A DNA stretch of 64,000 nucleotides, taken from Sambucus nigra. Lineage: Eukaryota; Streptophyta; Magnoliopsida; Dipsacales; Adoxaceae. Under the pieces are notes generated by a model. It was not told the origin of the DNA. It did no database searches and saw only the letters and a program-made list of their open reading frames with translations. Below are positions 51,824 through 63,820 of the stretch, piece after piece. The stretch is from positions 635,504,585 to 635,568,584 of the forward strand of contig OX422210.1 in assembly GCA_949130495.1 (NCBI GenBank), written 5' to 3'. Position 1 is the stretch's first letter. The number at the start of each line of letters is the position of its first letter. The position numbers were made by a program, and so were the translations under genes.

Positions 51824-53128
51824 TGAGATCCAATATCCTGTCCTGAATTTAAACAAATTCAATTATTCTTACCACACTATTCAAATCCCAATAAGATATA
51901 TAAAAATAGTCACATAAACAGGGACACTATATTCAACATTTACATTTTGTATAAGCCCCCACTCTTTATTTACAACATAAACTTAAATACTGAGAACATA
52001 CACATAATTATACTTTGGAACAAAATTCCAACCAATGAATCGTTTGTCTGCCCCATTTTTGAATCGTTTTTATCCTTACTCTCATTTTCGCGGGGTTAGT
52101 TGTGCACAATCGCTATAATGGGTGCTTTTTATTCCTAAATGCTTATTATTGCATTAATTTGGTGGTTTTTGACTTGTTCACCATCAGATGAGTCCTATTG
52201 CAGTTTTTCATAAAACTTCATATCCACCTCGATCACATCCATTCTAAAATCTCCAAGAAAAAATACATGTCATCCATGATGGTTGCATCAGGCTCTTTAT
52301 ACAAATAAAAAACTTTAAATGAGCAGAAACTAGAATACCACTATAAAGTGGAGACCCTCCGTATGATGCAAAACTTGTAAAAATAAGAAATTATGAATAA
52401 AAAAAATAAGCCAGTCAATAAAAAGTTAGTAATAGTTCCAAGAAATTGTATACACAGTACTAATTTAGTCGAACAATGAACCAACTTAACAAATAATATC
52501 CAAATCTCTTTGATGAAACCCACATAATTATTTTTCAAAGGTACAACTCAAGAAATTGAACTTCAAATGAACTAACAAAACTAATAAGAAAAATACATGT
52601 CGCAATGACATAAATGTAACATTCTTAATATGAACACGATGTGAGTATTAATCTCAACATTTTGAGTATGAACACAATGACGTAAATGGAAAAAACATGT
52701 AACTCAACATCCTTAATGGGCATAACTCAACATCCTTCTGACACGATTTATCTACTGAAGATGATATTGATGACGTATTTTTAAAAGTTCATTCAACAAT
52801 AACTTAACATCCTTAACGAGCATAACTCCATTTCCCACTCCTTTGAGAAATGATAGAATCTTAGCTGCCAGAAATTAAACAAATAGAATTAAGTCCCAAA
52901 AGATTTTCTCTATAAAGATGAACAATATGACAATTGTACAACACTTGAACTGTGACTGGTAAATAAAAGAACTAACGCTGCAGGCTAACCTTCTTATATG
53001 CAGAAAGTTTAAGGGCAGACCCCAAAAAGAAACACAGTATTTTAACTTTTGTAGACTGATAAAACCTGAAAACATGATAAACCTGGTTGTTAACTAAAAC
53101 AAATTTCACATAAATTATATATAGTTAT
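51821..53128. other. Unassigned flanking DNA
   Basis: AT-rich, no domain recognised on either strand. Repeats of ACTCAACATCCTTAATG/ACGA occur at 52690-52820. It may be the original host sequence to the right of the microsatellite. Short minus ORFs at 52341-52538 and 52875-53075 lack supporting features. Confidence 0.5.
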
Positions 53129-53590
53129 TGATGGGATAAGGTTAATTAAGGTCACATGACCTGGGGCCACATGGCCGAACACGTGGAAAAATATAGAAGG
53201 GGGCATACAGAGTGATCGACTTAAATGATTTAAATATGATTATAATGGTTTAGATATGATCAAATTTAACAAGATTGTTACAGATAGAGATAGGTACGAA
53301 GCAACCTACAAGTGTGGGACACTAAGTCTATAAATATGGGTGATCTAGCCCACATTAGAGGGTAAATGTATCTAGCACGCAATATCCTAGACTCTTAGCT
53401 AACAACACTAGCACTCCGATAATTTTCATCCCCTTTCTCTAATAAAAAATTATCCCCTTTACTGCTGCGGATGTAGGCCGATCTCACAGCCGAATTACAG
53501 AAATAGTTCTCTCTTACCTTTTTTCTGCATCCATAACACTTTTGGGGCATTCCTGTAATTCTATTAATTATTATGATAAGAACCTCTATA
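53129..53590 (+). repeat. TE-D 5' LTR (edges approximate)
   Basis: It begins TGATGGGATAAGGTTAATTA. A TATA box CTATAAATATGGG lies at 53328-53340. A U5 motif CTGCGGATGTAGGCCGATC then GCCGAATTAC at 53465-53497 is the complement-type match of the motif in the TE-A LTR. The right edge is set by the PBS; no clean CA end is visible. No partner LTR is in the window. Confidence 0.6.
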
Positions 53591-53591
53591 A

Positions 53592-53612
53592 TTTGCTGTC
53601 GTCTATAGGAAA
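53592..53612 (+). promoter_or_regulatory. TE-D degenerate primer binding site
   Basis: TTTGCTGTCGTCTATAGGAA aligns to the TE-A site TTGGCGCCGTCTGTGGGAA with a single-base indel and a few changes. Confidence 0.55.
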
Positions 53613-53738
53613 CGAAGCTCTCACCACTGTCAAAGTTAGGAAAACTCAAAACCTCACCATGAGTGCAGATCAATCTCATCCCACTCAAACAAGGAGTTGC
53701 GTGAAGTCTGAAATACACATCATAAGGAGAGCTGTGTG

Positions 53739-55229
53739 AATGCCTCCTCTCTAGTACCTGTCAAGATTCGAAGGACGTTCTCCTGGTAGATCTAGACCCA
53801 GTCGACAATATCGTATACCACCGATGAATCAAGCAGAAGGGAAAGATGTATCCTGTTTAACCAATATATATGAGGAAAAACTAAACAATCGTGACCAGGA
53901 GATGGCACATAAGAGGTGATAGTTGTCCTAATAGTCATAGGGGTGATACCTCGGACTCGCGTAATTGACATCATCATAGGAGGGAATCTTGGCAGCCATC
54001 CTAACAATCTAAGGGTAATACCTCAAATTCGCGTACTCGAAAGCATCGCAGAAGAGGACCTCGCTCCCCAAGAAATTAACTCGGCATGGCTTCTCATTTA
54101 AGGAGTCCCCGTATGATCTAGCCTTATCGCCAACATGATTATTCACATGGAAAGAATTCTATTAGCTATAGACATCATTAATCCAATCCGACAAAATTGG
54201 CTCAGAGTAGCAGACCAACTCGCTTTGAACCACAACTGAACTAAGTAAAGACAAGAGAACTAAGATGACTCATTCTTAGGGAGTTGGAAGGAAGTACGAA
54301 CCTAAATCTTTCCAGGACGCCCTAGGACCTGGCCAGGAAAGCACTGGGCCATGGTGCAACCTCACCATTCACCGAGCAGATAAAATCCTTCGAAACTCCA
54401 AAGAAGTTTTCTATGCCAAAAGTCACAACATACAAAGGAAAGATAAATCCAGATCATCATATCAGGCACTATCGATAGACCATATCCCGTTAGATCCATC
54501 ACAATGCCCTGATGTGCAGGGTATTGCCATCAAACCTACCAAGATCGGCGTGAAGTAGTTTGAAAAATTATCCATTGGTCAATATCAACCTTTAGGAAGC
54601 TTGTCGATCAGTTCATAACTCGATATATCATAGCCAAAAGGGTGGTCAAGGAGGTAGATTCACTAATCTCTTTTAAAAAGAAAAAAGGAGAAGCTCCCAT
54701 GAAGTATGCCCAGTGATACTGGGAGTTATACAATGAAATTGATGATTGCAATGAACAACTGGCGATCGCCTCCTTCAAGTTTATTCCAAAATAATCAGGT
54801 GATCTCTACTAGTCTTTGATAAAGAAGCCAACTTCTTCGATGGACAATATTATATCTCGCATTGAGAAATACACAAATGTAGAAATTGAGCTCCCCAGTG
54901 TAGTGCCTCGAGCCGATCAAAAGAAGAGTGAGCCAAAGAAGGCTCTGAAGGGGGAAACCATCCATCGTCGGCTGTAAAGGGATCGAGGAATGAAGCTCCT
55001 AAAAGTCACTCCAAACCTTAGACCAATGAGAATGGCTATAAGGAGCTGGAAACAGTCTTCGAAGAGCCTATCTTTAGGCTCCTTGATCAAATCAAAGATA
55101 AACCTTTCTTCAAAGGGCCTCTCAAGATGGTCGACGAACCAAGTGTCAAGGATGCCAGCCTATGATGTAGCTACCACTAAGACTACGCGCACCTCACAAA
55201 AGATGAGAAAATATACAAATAAAAACTAG
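53739..55229 (+). pseudogene. TE-D gag
   Basis: Seen in several frames: start MPPL-stop, then after many breaks LVDQFITRYIIAKRVVKEVD, SLISFKKKKGEAPMKYAQ, stop, YWELYNEIDDCNEQLAIASF, KKPTSSMDNIISRIEKYTNV. This is the second half of a Tat gag domain. The linker 54990-55229 is basic. No intact frame over 80 codons. Dead. Confidence 0.7.
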
Positions 55230-55434
55230 AGGATCTTGCATAAGTGAGGAATATCAAGGAGTGCTTCAGCACATCAAAACTAAATGCAGTAACTAAGATT
55301 AATGCATCATCCACGGTTATAACAACCCAACCCAGCTCACTAGGAAGAAGCTAAAGGGGTAAGTTAGGGTAGCAACCAACGTTTAACAAGCTTTCCACGT
55401 GGACCCAACCAGATCGATCCAAGTCAAGAGGGAA

Positions 55435-55855
55435 AGAAAATACCTATATACAAATCGATCTATTATGTTCATCGACAATGATTTGATCGGCGTGAACCTT
55501 CCCCATAAAGATACCCTGATGCTCATTTTGTAAATTATAAACTTTGATGTGAGAAGGGTACTGATAGATCAAGGAACCTTCTCCAAGATCATGTACCTGA
55601 CAGTGATTTACAAGCTTGGCTATTGCGTCAAGTATTTGTATACTAACGTTGGACCACTGATCAACTTCAATGGGGACATATATTAAACCTTAGGGAAAGT
55701 CAACCTGCCAGTTAAGATTAACCCAGCCAACAAGGAAATTGAGTTCTATGTAATCTATTTAGAGTTACCATATAATAAGATTTTAGGCGAAGAGTGGCTG
55801 CCTGACGTGATGGTGATTCCAGTGTCCCTTCACCAGAAACTTAAGTTTGTGTGAC
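55435..55855 (+). pseudogene. TE-D aspartic protease
   Basis: Seen: YTNRSIMFIDNDLIGVNLPH, then VRRVLIDQGTFSKIMYLTVI, where LIDQGTF stands at the active site (usual V-D-x-G-S-S), GPLINFNGDIY, VNLPVKINPANKEIEFYVIY, LPYNKILGEEWLPDVMVIPV, SLHQKLKFV. Stops at about 55532 and 55684. The block order fits Tat protease. Confidence 0.75.
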
Positions 55856-56119
55856 CAAGGTGTGATAGAAATCAAGGGAGATCAGGTTATGGCACAAAGC
55901 TATCTATTTTGGCAATTAGGGTAAAGCAATTTTAGTCTAAGAATAATCAAATTAAAGACAATTATGAGGATTATCAACCCAAGCAATAAAAGGGAGTTTT
56001 CTTAGGGGTCCAAGAAACCCGGTTGACCCCTGCCAAATGCGTTTTATAGGAATTAGTTTTCATTCCTAGTGATGCCTTACATTCAGAGAAGATCTTCCTC
56101 ATTCGATCAAAACTGCCTA

Positions 56120-57480
56120 AAGATGAAGTTTAACAACTTGTCCATTTCCTCAGAGAAAACGTAAACATTTTCACTTTATAGCCTTATGATCTCCCTAGAA
56201 TGGACCCAAAGATTGCATGTGTAACCAAGTACCAAGCTAGTTAAACAGAAACTAAGAAAGTCGTCTTTCAAAAAAAGTACGGGTGGTAGAAGCGTGAGGT
56301 TAACAACTTGCTCGAGGCTGGCTTGGAGCGGGTCTTAAACACCATTATTGTTAAGAAGAAAAGTGGCAAATGGAGTGTCTGCATTTTAACTGACCTTAAC
56401 AAACACTGCATAATGGACAATTTTCCAATGCCCCAAATAGATAATTTGGGGGATTTCACAATTAGACATCAATGAATGAGCTTCATAAATGCATACTTTG
56501 GCTACCACCAGATACCCATGTTTGTCCCATATCAAGAGAAGACCTCATTCATTACAACTTTAAGGCTTTACTGCTAAAGATTAATTCCTTTCAGTTTGAA
56601 GAATGTAGGGGTAACATATCAGAGGCTGCTGACTAAGATGTTCAGAAAGTTGATCGACTCTATTATGGAGGTTTCTATAGATGATATACTCATCACGAGT
56701 AGATATTCTGCCAGACCTTGTGAAGACCTTCAATATCATCAAAGAGTACACGATGAATCTCAACGCATCTAAATTTGTGTTTATTGTAAGCTTCAATAAG
56801 TTTTTGGGATACCTAGTTACTCAGAGAGGCATCGAGGCAAATCTAGACCAAATTAAAGCTCTGTAGGATATTAGAAGGCTGACCACCATTAGAGACATTC
56901 AGATTATCACTGGGATGATGGTTACCCTTAATCGGTTCATTTTAAGATCCTTTAACAAGTGTCACCCCTTTTTTTAAGCCTAGAAGAGGACAAGCCCCAC
57001 ATTTTGGACATAAGAATGCGATTAAGCCCTATAAGGGATTCGGTAGTACTTGGGATATCCTCACTTCCTATTAACTACAAGGATGTGGAAGATCTGTATC
57101 TCTACTTGGCTATTTCAAATCATGAAACTAGCATTGCACTAATTTTTCTGCACGACGGGGAGCAAAAACCTATATACTACGTGGGTCATACTCTTCTTAA
57201 AGCAAAAAAAAATATATGCTAATAAAAAAGATGGTTCTGGAAATGTTAATCGCCGTAAGGAAGCTAAGGCAATACTTTATTTCTCCACACTATAGTCGTC
57301 TTGATGACCTACCCTTTGAAGGATGCCCTCCGAAAGGTTGAACTCTTTAATTGAATAAATAAGTGGTCGCTTGAATTGGAGCATTTCGACGTCAAGTATG
57401 AACCCAAAATAATAATTCAGGGTCAAGTCTTGCAGACTTTGTGGTAGAATTCTTAGTATCGCCAAAAAAGAAGCAGCTAA
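56120..57480 (+). pseudogene. TE-D reverse transcriptase and first RNase H
   Basis: Seen: LVHFLRENVNIFTL, EVNNLLEAGLERVLNTIIVK, KSGKWSVCILTDLNKHCIMD, MSFINAYFGYHQIPMF, LIPFSLKNVGVTYQRLLTKM, VSIDDILITS (Asp pair kept, 56677-56691), GYLVTQRGIEANLDQIKAL, then RNase H: LYLYLAISNHETSIALIFLH, EQKPIYYVGHTLLKAKKNIC, LMTYPLKDALRKVELFN. Many stops and frame changes. It ends near 57480, where the coding blocks are lost. Confidence 0.85.
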
Positions 57481-57639
57481 GACCCATCCTGGAAGTATTA
57501 CTAGTCACTGAGAACGAACAATGGTGGATACTCTTATGGAAAGCGATATACAATATCACTTCTTCTTTTAGGCATTTTTATGAGTTCCCTTTCTAAATTA
57601 TGTTGACTGATGATTTTTTTTCCTTCGCTTGAACATCTT

Positions 57640-58851
57640 GATTAAAGAAGAAGGATATCTCTCTTTCCCGCATCAATAAAGCTATACTATTGAATGTTTT
57701 AAAGCTAAGGGAAATTCTAGCTGGTGGTGACCATCCTTGCTTAACCTCATTTCTTCTTGAGTACAAAAATTCTACTGGCATCTTCACTGCTCACCCAGTT
57801 GATAGCATCCCTAATCTCTCCCTACTAGACGAGGAAGTTTTTATATCTTCCTTTTTCTAATCCCAAGTTGTTGGGTCCATCCTTGATGACAAAGAGGAAT
57901 TAATGTCTCATAGGAAGGGGATTCTATTGATCGAGGACAAAGATGTTGAGGTTGGTGCCTCCCCTCCCGAGACTAAGTCCTTAAAGAGTACTGAAGAAGA
58001 AGGCCCCAAGGCTGCTGACTTATACTTGGTCATTTGGGAGAATAATAGGAAAGACAATAATCCTATGGACCCTAAACCTTCTAAAAAAGGTGATTTCCCT
58101 CCACCTGTGAGGTTTTCACAAGTGAAGTCTATGGCCAAGAATACTTCCTTGGCCCATGGTCTTTTGAGGGGAGCAAAGCTCACGACTGATTGTGAGTAGT
58201 CAAGCAACTATCCCATGAGCAATTAACATCCCATGTTGCCCAATTACTGTCATTGACAAGTTAAGAACTCTTTATTCTCCCCTTTTTAATTTTGGTTCAA
58301 CTTTGAGATGGATATCACTAATGTCTTCCTTATTCGTTTGCTTGGAGTTTATTCCAAAATTTATTCAAATTTTTGATGGTCTCCTAGACCAATCCAAAAT
58401 TAATGATGATCTCAGTGAGGCTCTTTAAAATCTTTAGCCAATGCCAAGAAATCCTACGAAAAGGAGAATAAGTCCACTAGCGATGTCATGGGTGCACTGA
58501 AGATCGAGAATGACGGTTAAAAGTTGAGAATAATCAACTGAAGGCCGTGCAAGCTCGATTAATAAATAAAGTTGAGGGATTTTTCATGGACAATGAGGCG
58601 AGCTACAAAAAAGGCTATACTAAAGTCTTTGAGGGTGCCAAAATCCAGTTGGCATATATCCAAAAATACAACTTAAAAAAAGGCTGGGACATATCATTGG
58701 TGAGGACAAACGTTCCAACTGAATCTAAATTTTTGGCGATCACAGGCCAGGCTCTCCACCAAGAGTTGAGGAGGAAGCTAGCACCAATTCCCCAACCGAT
58801 CAAAGTGGGGATGCTGCATCTAAGGGAAAGGCCCCAGAGATTGAGGACCAG
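57640..58851 (+). pseudogene. Antisense coiled-coil gene of TE-E, exon 1
   Basis: Seen: SLSRINKAILLNVLKLREIL, AGGDHPCLTSFLLEYKNST, a stop near 57859, an open piece 57903-58199 (basic, charged, DKDVEVGASPPETKSLKS), then coiled-coil sequence with frame changes and a C-terminal block SYKKGYTKVFEGAKIQLAYI, KKGWDISLVRTNVPTES. The exon ends KGKAPEIEDQ, donor CAG|GTGAAG at 58851/58852, phase 0. The C-terminal block parallels TE-A exon 1. Pseudogene. Confidence 0.7.
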
Positions 58852-59035
58852 GTGAAGAACATAGGCACTTATTATAGGGATGATCTTCCTTCATGTTCTT
58901 ATATCTTTTTCCTTATCTCTATTTGTAAGGACTTTGCCCATTTTGGAATTAATAATGAAAAGGCTTTCTCTTTATTAACTATAATATTATCCAGACACTT
59001 TATTAAATTTTTTGGTTTGCTTTTTCATTTTATAG
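58852..59035 (+). other. Putative intron of the TE-E antisense gene
   Basis: GTGAAGAACA at the start, a T-rich tract and TTTCATTTTATAG at the end. Its place between two Gly-Trp-containing blocks and its phase 0 are the same as in TE-A (803-964). It does not carry the LTR-like fragment. Confidence 0.62.
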
Positions 59036-59824
59036 TCTGTTGTCGAGGACGCTCATTCCTTTGTTAAAAACTTGGATGTCCTTCTTAGTCGGGATGCTAA
59101 TGCCTAGGCTTATCGAGTATTTATGTGTGTTCGTAAGGCTTTCAAGAAGATAACTAGTACTTATGAGAGCCAGTTAGCCTTGGTGGATAAGCTGAAGGAT
59201 GATGTGAAGGACTTAGGGGACGTGGGTACCCTGATGCAAGAGGAACCGAATAACTTAAAGGCTGGTCTTGTTGGGATAAAGGACATTGTGGATTTTGGTG
59301 CCCTTCTTCATTTCAATAATAATGAGCTTAATAAAAATATTTTTGACGCTGAGTATATTAGCCTAAGATATCATGTTATGGTCATGAGACTTAGCTATGA
59401 TGTTACCAAACTTCTCTACTTGTTCAGGATGGGTCCCTGAGTGGGGTGATCGACGGGCTATGATGTAGGTTGGGCGAATGCTCTTATCAGATTGGAGGAG
59501 GAAAAGAATGTGGCTTACAAACATTGCTAGTTGAATGCCCTTAGAATTTTTAAGGTTCCCAATGACTCTCAAATTTGGTATATGTACCAAGTTGATTGTC
59601 TGGTTTACAGGTATCCTCCTTTTGGTAGTAAAGAGAAGTGGGTCCCTTTGGACGTTGTTCCTCTTTTGATTACTAAGAGCAATCTGGACTCCCATGATAA
59701 TGATGGCGAATTTCGACCAAACCCAAATGATAGCCAAAGAAGAGAAATTGCTTATTTCCTTTCCACTGACCGTAGCCTGTTCATTTTTTGTGTTTGTACT
59801 TTGTTGTACATGATATTTTTGTAA
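59036..59824 (+). pseudogene. Antisense coiled-coil gene of TE-E, exon 2
   Basis: Seen: SVVEDAHSFVKNLDVLLSRD, TAG at about 59105, then FMCVRKAFKKITSTYESQLA, LVDKLKDDVKDLGDVGTLMQ (coiled coil). After a frame change comes GYDVGWANALIRLEEEK and, past another stop, LNALRIFKVPNDSQIWYMYQ. The block GY..GW.NAL...Y..WLNAL matches the end of TE-A exon 2. The C-terminal part 59531-59824 is Pro-rich and charged. It faces integrase across a 540-bp spacer. Confidence 0.7.
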
Positions 59825-60361
59825 CTGGTAATCGTATGTTGTAAGAATTTTATTCAATAACAATTTTGCGTATTTTCTATTCTTTTATGCCGAGCATCTT
59901 TTTTATTCACTTATCTTACCTTTTAGGTTGTGTTGTCACATTAACTTAGGTCTAGAATAGCTATGGAAAAAATGCACATGGTTTAAGGGAAATCCACTCA
60001 TTTAGGTTTTATCTGACCAAGTCACGTTCATTCAGTGCCTAGGGGTCCCTCGTAGGGCTTTTGATTGCCTAATCAATTCATGAGGTCTTTTGTGTTTTTT
60101 ATGATGAAGACCTTAGGTTTAATTATAATTATAAATTTCTAACTATAATTAAGTTAAGGTAACTCTGATCGAAATTCAATCATCAATGGAAAATGTGAGC
60201 TTATTACTTTGGAACAATGCAAAGTAATTGAAAAGCTAAGTAATTGACTGAATCACTTGGATCTTTGTTAATGACTTTAAATCAAATTGTAAGCGTTATA
60301 AGTCTTGAAATGAGAATTTACAAAAACTAAATATGGTGGGAATAAAATCAAAATTAAACTT
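59825..60361. other. TE-E spacer between antisense gene and integrase
   Basis: AT-rich, no gene seen. It corresponds to 2247-3420 in TE-A but has no clear tandem array. Confidence 0.6.
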
Positions 60362-61430
60362 TCTTGAGGTTAGCCTCATTCCAGGCTCTGAGTACCTCTT
60401 TACGCTCCATTATCTCCAAGTGATATAAGCTCATTGTTAATCATCTCTAATTACTTTGAATGGTTTTTCCCAATTACACCCTAACTTTTCGTCCAAAGGC
60501 TTTTTGGCATTACCGAGGACTTTTCTTTGGACATAATCCCTGACTTGGAATTTCCTTGAATTGACCCCCAACTACTGTTAGTAGGAGGCAAGTTTGATCA
60601 TGGCGTGTTGCCACTGTTCTTTTGCTAGGTCAAGTTCAGCTCTCATGGCTTCATCATTCAAACTTTGTTCGGTAACGTTTGTCTTCATGCTTGGCAGACC
60701 AACTTCTAGGGGAATCACAACTTCTGTTCCATAAGTTAGAGCGAAGGGGGTTTCCCCAGTGGGTCTCCTCGGCATAGTGTGATACACCCAGAGGACATGA
60801 GGAAGCTCATCCACCTAAGCTCATTTTACTCTTTCCAACCACTTTTTTAAGCCATCGAGCATCCTTTTATTGGAAGCCTCAGTTTGGCCATTATTTTATG
60901 GGTAGGCCACATAATTGAAGTGGTGTTTGATTCTATGGTCATCACAAAAACCTTGGAAAGGCCCACTTTTAAATTATGTGTCATTATTCATGATGATTGT
61001 CCTAGGTACCCCAAAGAGAGTTACGATTCTTATTCAGATGAATCTGATCATATTAGTATCTTTTATTTTTGCCAGTGGTTCAGCCTTAATCCATTTGGAA
61101 AAGTAATTCGTGTCCACTAACAAGTACTTGTAATTTCCTGGTGCAGTTGGGAGTGGCCCTATAATATCCAGCTCCTACTACGCGAACGACCATGGACTTG
61201 TTAGGGACTTCAGGGGTCTAGTCGGTTGATGAAGCATAAGGGAGAACTTTTGGCATTTTGAAACTTCTGAGCGTAATCATTTGCGTCTTTCTACATATAC
61301 GGCCACCACTAGCCTTCTTTGATTACTTTTAAGGCTAGAGATCTTCCTATTGCGTGGCTCCCACAAATACCATTGCATAGTTCATAGAGAACTTGATCGA
61401 TATGTTTTGGGTGTATGCATTGGAGGTAGG
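60362..61430 (-). pseudogene. TE-E integrase
   Basis: Seen: zinc-finger region YELCNGICGSHAIGRSLALK, then stops. Core: DTNYFSKWIKAEPLAKIKD (first D), TIIMNNDT-stop-F where the second Asp of 'SDNGTQF' has become Asn, NGQTEASNKRMLDGLKKWLE (E), VDELPHVLWVYHTMPRRPTG, ETPFALTYGTEVVIPLEVGL. C-terminal: FQVRDYVQRKVLGNAKKPLD. Only 60578-60814 is open for long. Inactive. Confidence 0.85.
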
Positions 61431-61549
61431 GGCCTATGAAAGGTTTTTTTAGAGTTTTTCGCTAGGTCCAATGTAAAAATGTGCATCTTTTACCCGGATT
61501 TTATGAGTTTGATTTTTATCAATCAACAACGTATCGTTCTGTAGGTAAG

Positions 61550-62030
61550 CGATGATTGGATCCATCTAAATGGGAATTTTTTTCAATGGAAAGTACGTGC
61601 TCAGAGGCCACCACTTTCATATTTATAGGATTTGTGAGGAACTCCACTATAATTGTTCTTCTGAGATTGGAATCCAATGCTTAACTTAGAGCTACTAAAG
61701 CATCGACATGACTGTTGTGCCCTTGGGGGAACTTTTGAATGTGAACTTCTTTAATTTTGATATCATCTCGTGAACCACCTGTAGGTATTCTACCATCTTG
61801 GTTGGACAACAATATTGAATCACAATACACTTTGTGGTGGTTTTCCCCCAATAAGTGAACCTTGCACAACCCAACTATATGTGTTTTGTACTCGACTTCA
61901 TTGTTAGAGGCTTCAAAGCGCAGTGTAATTAATTTTTTAATCATGACATTCTCTGGTGTCATGAGGAAAATTCATACTCATACACCTTTAGAGTTAGAAG
62001 CACCATCCATGAACAATATCCACTTGTTTG
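61550..62030 (-). pseudogene. TE-E second RNase H
   Basis: Seen: ILFMDGASNSKGV (first D), LITLRFEASNNEVEYKTHIV (E), VYCDSILLSNQ (D), then KEVHIQKFPQGHNSHVDALV and ALS. Archaeal-type RNase H of Tat elements. Open 61681-61962; the rest has stops and a frame change. Confidence 0.82.
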
Positions 62031-62698
62031 ATTGATCTAGGTCATGATCTTTTAACTAGTTGGCAACCTGTTGATCAGTGAGGGCCCTTTCTCTTATAAA
62101 TTTCACTATAAATTTGGCCAGCTCCCCTTAGTTGGTGGTGTATATTAAATCTCCCAAGTTTGATTGAACACTTGGACAAGCGTCCAGATAGTCCAGCTTC
62201 GTGAAGATCGACTTTGAGAGGAAATATGTGGTGATTATGATGGAATGGACCTGAAAGTAATTCTTTAATTTTTAAATTGAGATGACCAGCGAATAAGAAA
62301 ACTCCTCTAGTGGTAAGTAACGATGCTAGACGTCCAAGAGCGTATTGCTGATGTAGTAAATGGGTAATTGCCTTTTCTCCTTCTCGTATACCAAGGTCGA
62401 ACTAAGTGCATGGCTAAAACTTTTTGGTATAAGTATAAAGGATCCCCGGGTCTAGAATTGCTAACAACAGGGGTTTGATGGTAAGACTTGATTTCCTCAA
62501 GTGCTTTAGATCATTCATAATTTTAGGTGAGGCCCTTTTCCTTCTTGAGTATCTGAAAGAATGGTCTGCAATGCTCGTATGATATGGAGATGAAGCAGTT
62601 TAAGACTGCGAGCATTTAAGCTTCATTTGGTAATGCCTGACGAATTTAAAAGTTTCCACCAAGTCCTTGAGGTCGTTATCTTTATGCTTGTAAGAGGG
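62031..62698 (-). pseudogene. TE-E RT C-terminal part and first RNase H, heavily decayed
   Basis: Seen: next to the solo LTR the frame reads KHKDNDLKDLVETFKFVR, then HYQMKLK; an abrupt loss follows. Traces of RNase H are recognisable in scattered frames (for example REGEKAITHLLHQQYALG). Most conserved blocks are gone. Confidence 0.6.
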
Positions 62699-63820
62699 TA
62701 GTTTAGATTAGATGGAGGCGTAACCCCTTTTGAGTACAGTAATGATAAGTTAACCAGTAACACTATTGATTAATTACAAGACACGCAATCACAACTTAGT
62801 GAAGACAAACTCAGTTTAAATTCACAAATCTCTCGTGTTTAACTCAAAATGATAATAATGAACTCAGAAGTAACTCATTTAGAGGGAGAGAGAAGTAAGC
62901 ACCCTAGATACACCTTGGCAGGCAACCAAACACCCCAACCACCCTCAAGGATCTTTGTCAAGTATTAAAGCTTCATAGTAAATGATAATGGTGGGTGAGT
63001 AAACTCTCTGGTTTATAAATAAATCCCTCACTGATGTATATTCTCTTTAGTAATAACTCCTGAAATCTCAAAAAGAACATCCCTTCCTCAGAGGTGGTTG
63101 GGGCGCTTATATAGCCCCCCACCACTCCTGAGGTAACTTAGTCATTAATAACTATGAAATAAATTCCTCATACTTTATGTCACAAACATTAAATGCCTGA
63201 TGCACTAGTTACCTCTACGTCATAAACATTAAATGCCAAGACATGCCTTTTACCTAACCACTGTGTGTTAGGGGGCTGTCATCACAGAGGTGGCTCATCG
63301 ACTCCCTGACAACCCCAAATACCATGGTGTTTACTCAAGTGTAGATTTGACATTGCCTTGATGGCTAGTTACATCACATATGGTAGATGTGACATTAAGT
63401 AGAGGGTTGATTGGTTCATAACTCAACGCCCAATGGAACTCAAGGCTGTTTTGACCGAGGTTCCACTGTCGGGATCCTTTGGTGTTTTACCAGGTGTATC
63501 TAAGATGGTCAGGACAACCCCTAACGGTGCCTCACTTTTCAATCCTCTAAACCAAGTCCCTCTAAAGTTCCCACATCGAGGTCATTCGATAGAGCATGAA
63601 ATCTCTCGCAGGCCCTGCCAAGCCTGGTCTCTCATGAGTACCGTTCGACCTCACACAAAAAAACATTATACTCGTAACATAATTACAATCGTTATATCTC
63701 ATAGTCAATATAAATAAAGATACAATATGACTAAGTGACAAAACAAGATAAAGTATGAGCTACCACGCTAAGCTACCTAGTTATCTCTAATCTCAAGATT
63801 ACTTTCAAGCCCCCTCTACA
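62699..63820 (-). repeat. Solo LTR of the TE-C family inserted in the TE-E RT gene
   Basis: Seen: it begins TGTAAGAGGGTAGTTTAG and ends AAGCCCCCTCTACA, the inverse of the TE-C LTR from end to end, including the TATA-like region (63105-63114). The flanks ATGCT (62694-62698) and AGGCT (63821-63825) look like a 5-bp target duplication with one mismatch. There is no internal sequence. It lies just behind the catalytic RT motif: the minus strand reads MIVKIK, then the LTR, then HKDNDLKD. Confidence 0.92.

Larger units (their letters stand above)
53129..57500 (+). mobile_element. TE-D: decayed Tat-like Ty3/gypsy element, truncated after RNase H
   Basis: Seen: an LTR-like start with TATA box, a degenerate TTGGCGCC-type PBS, then gag, protease, RT and the first RNase H on the plus strand, all with many stops. 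The second RNase H, integrase and 3' LTR are absent. The sequence passes at about 57480-57560 into the antisense gene of TE-E. Old, dead remnant. Confidence 0.8.

Noticed and set aside
51623..51917. ORFs on both strands reading Tyr-Ile repeats
   Set aside because: They are translations of the (AT)n microsatellite and the adjoining (CT)n tract.
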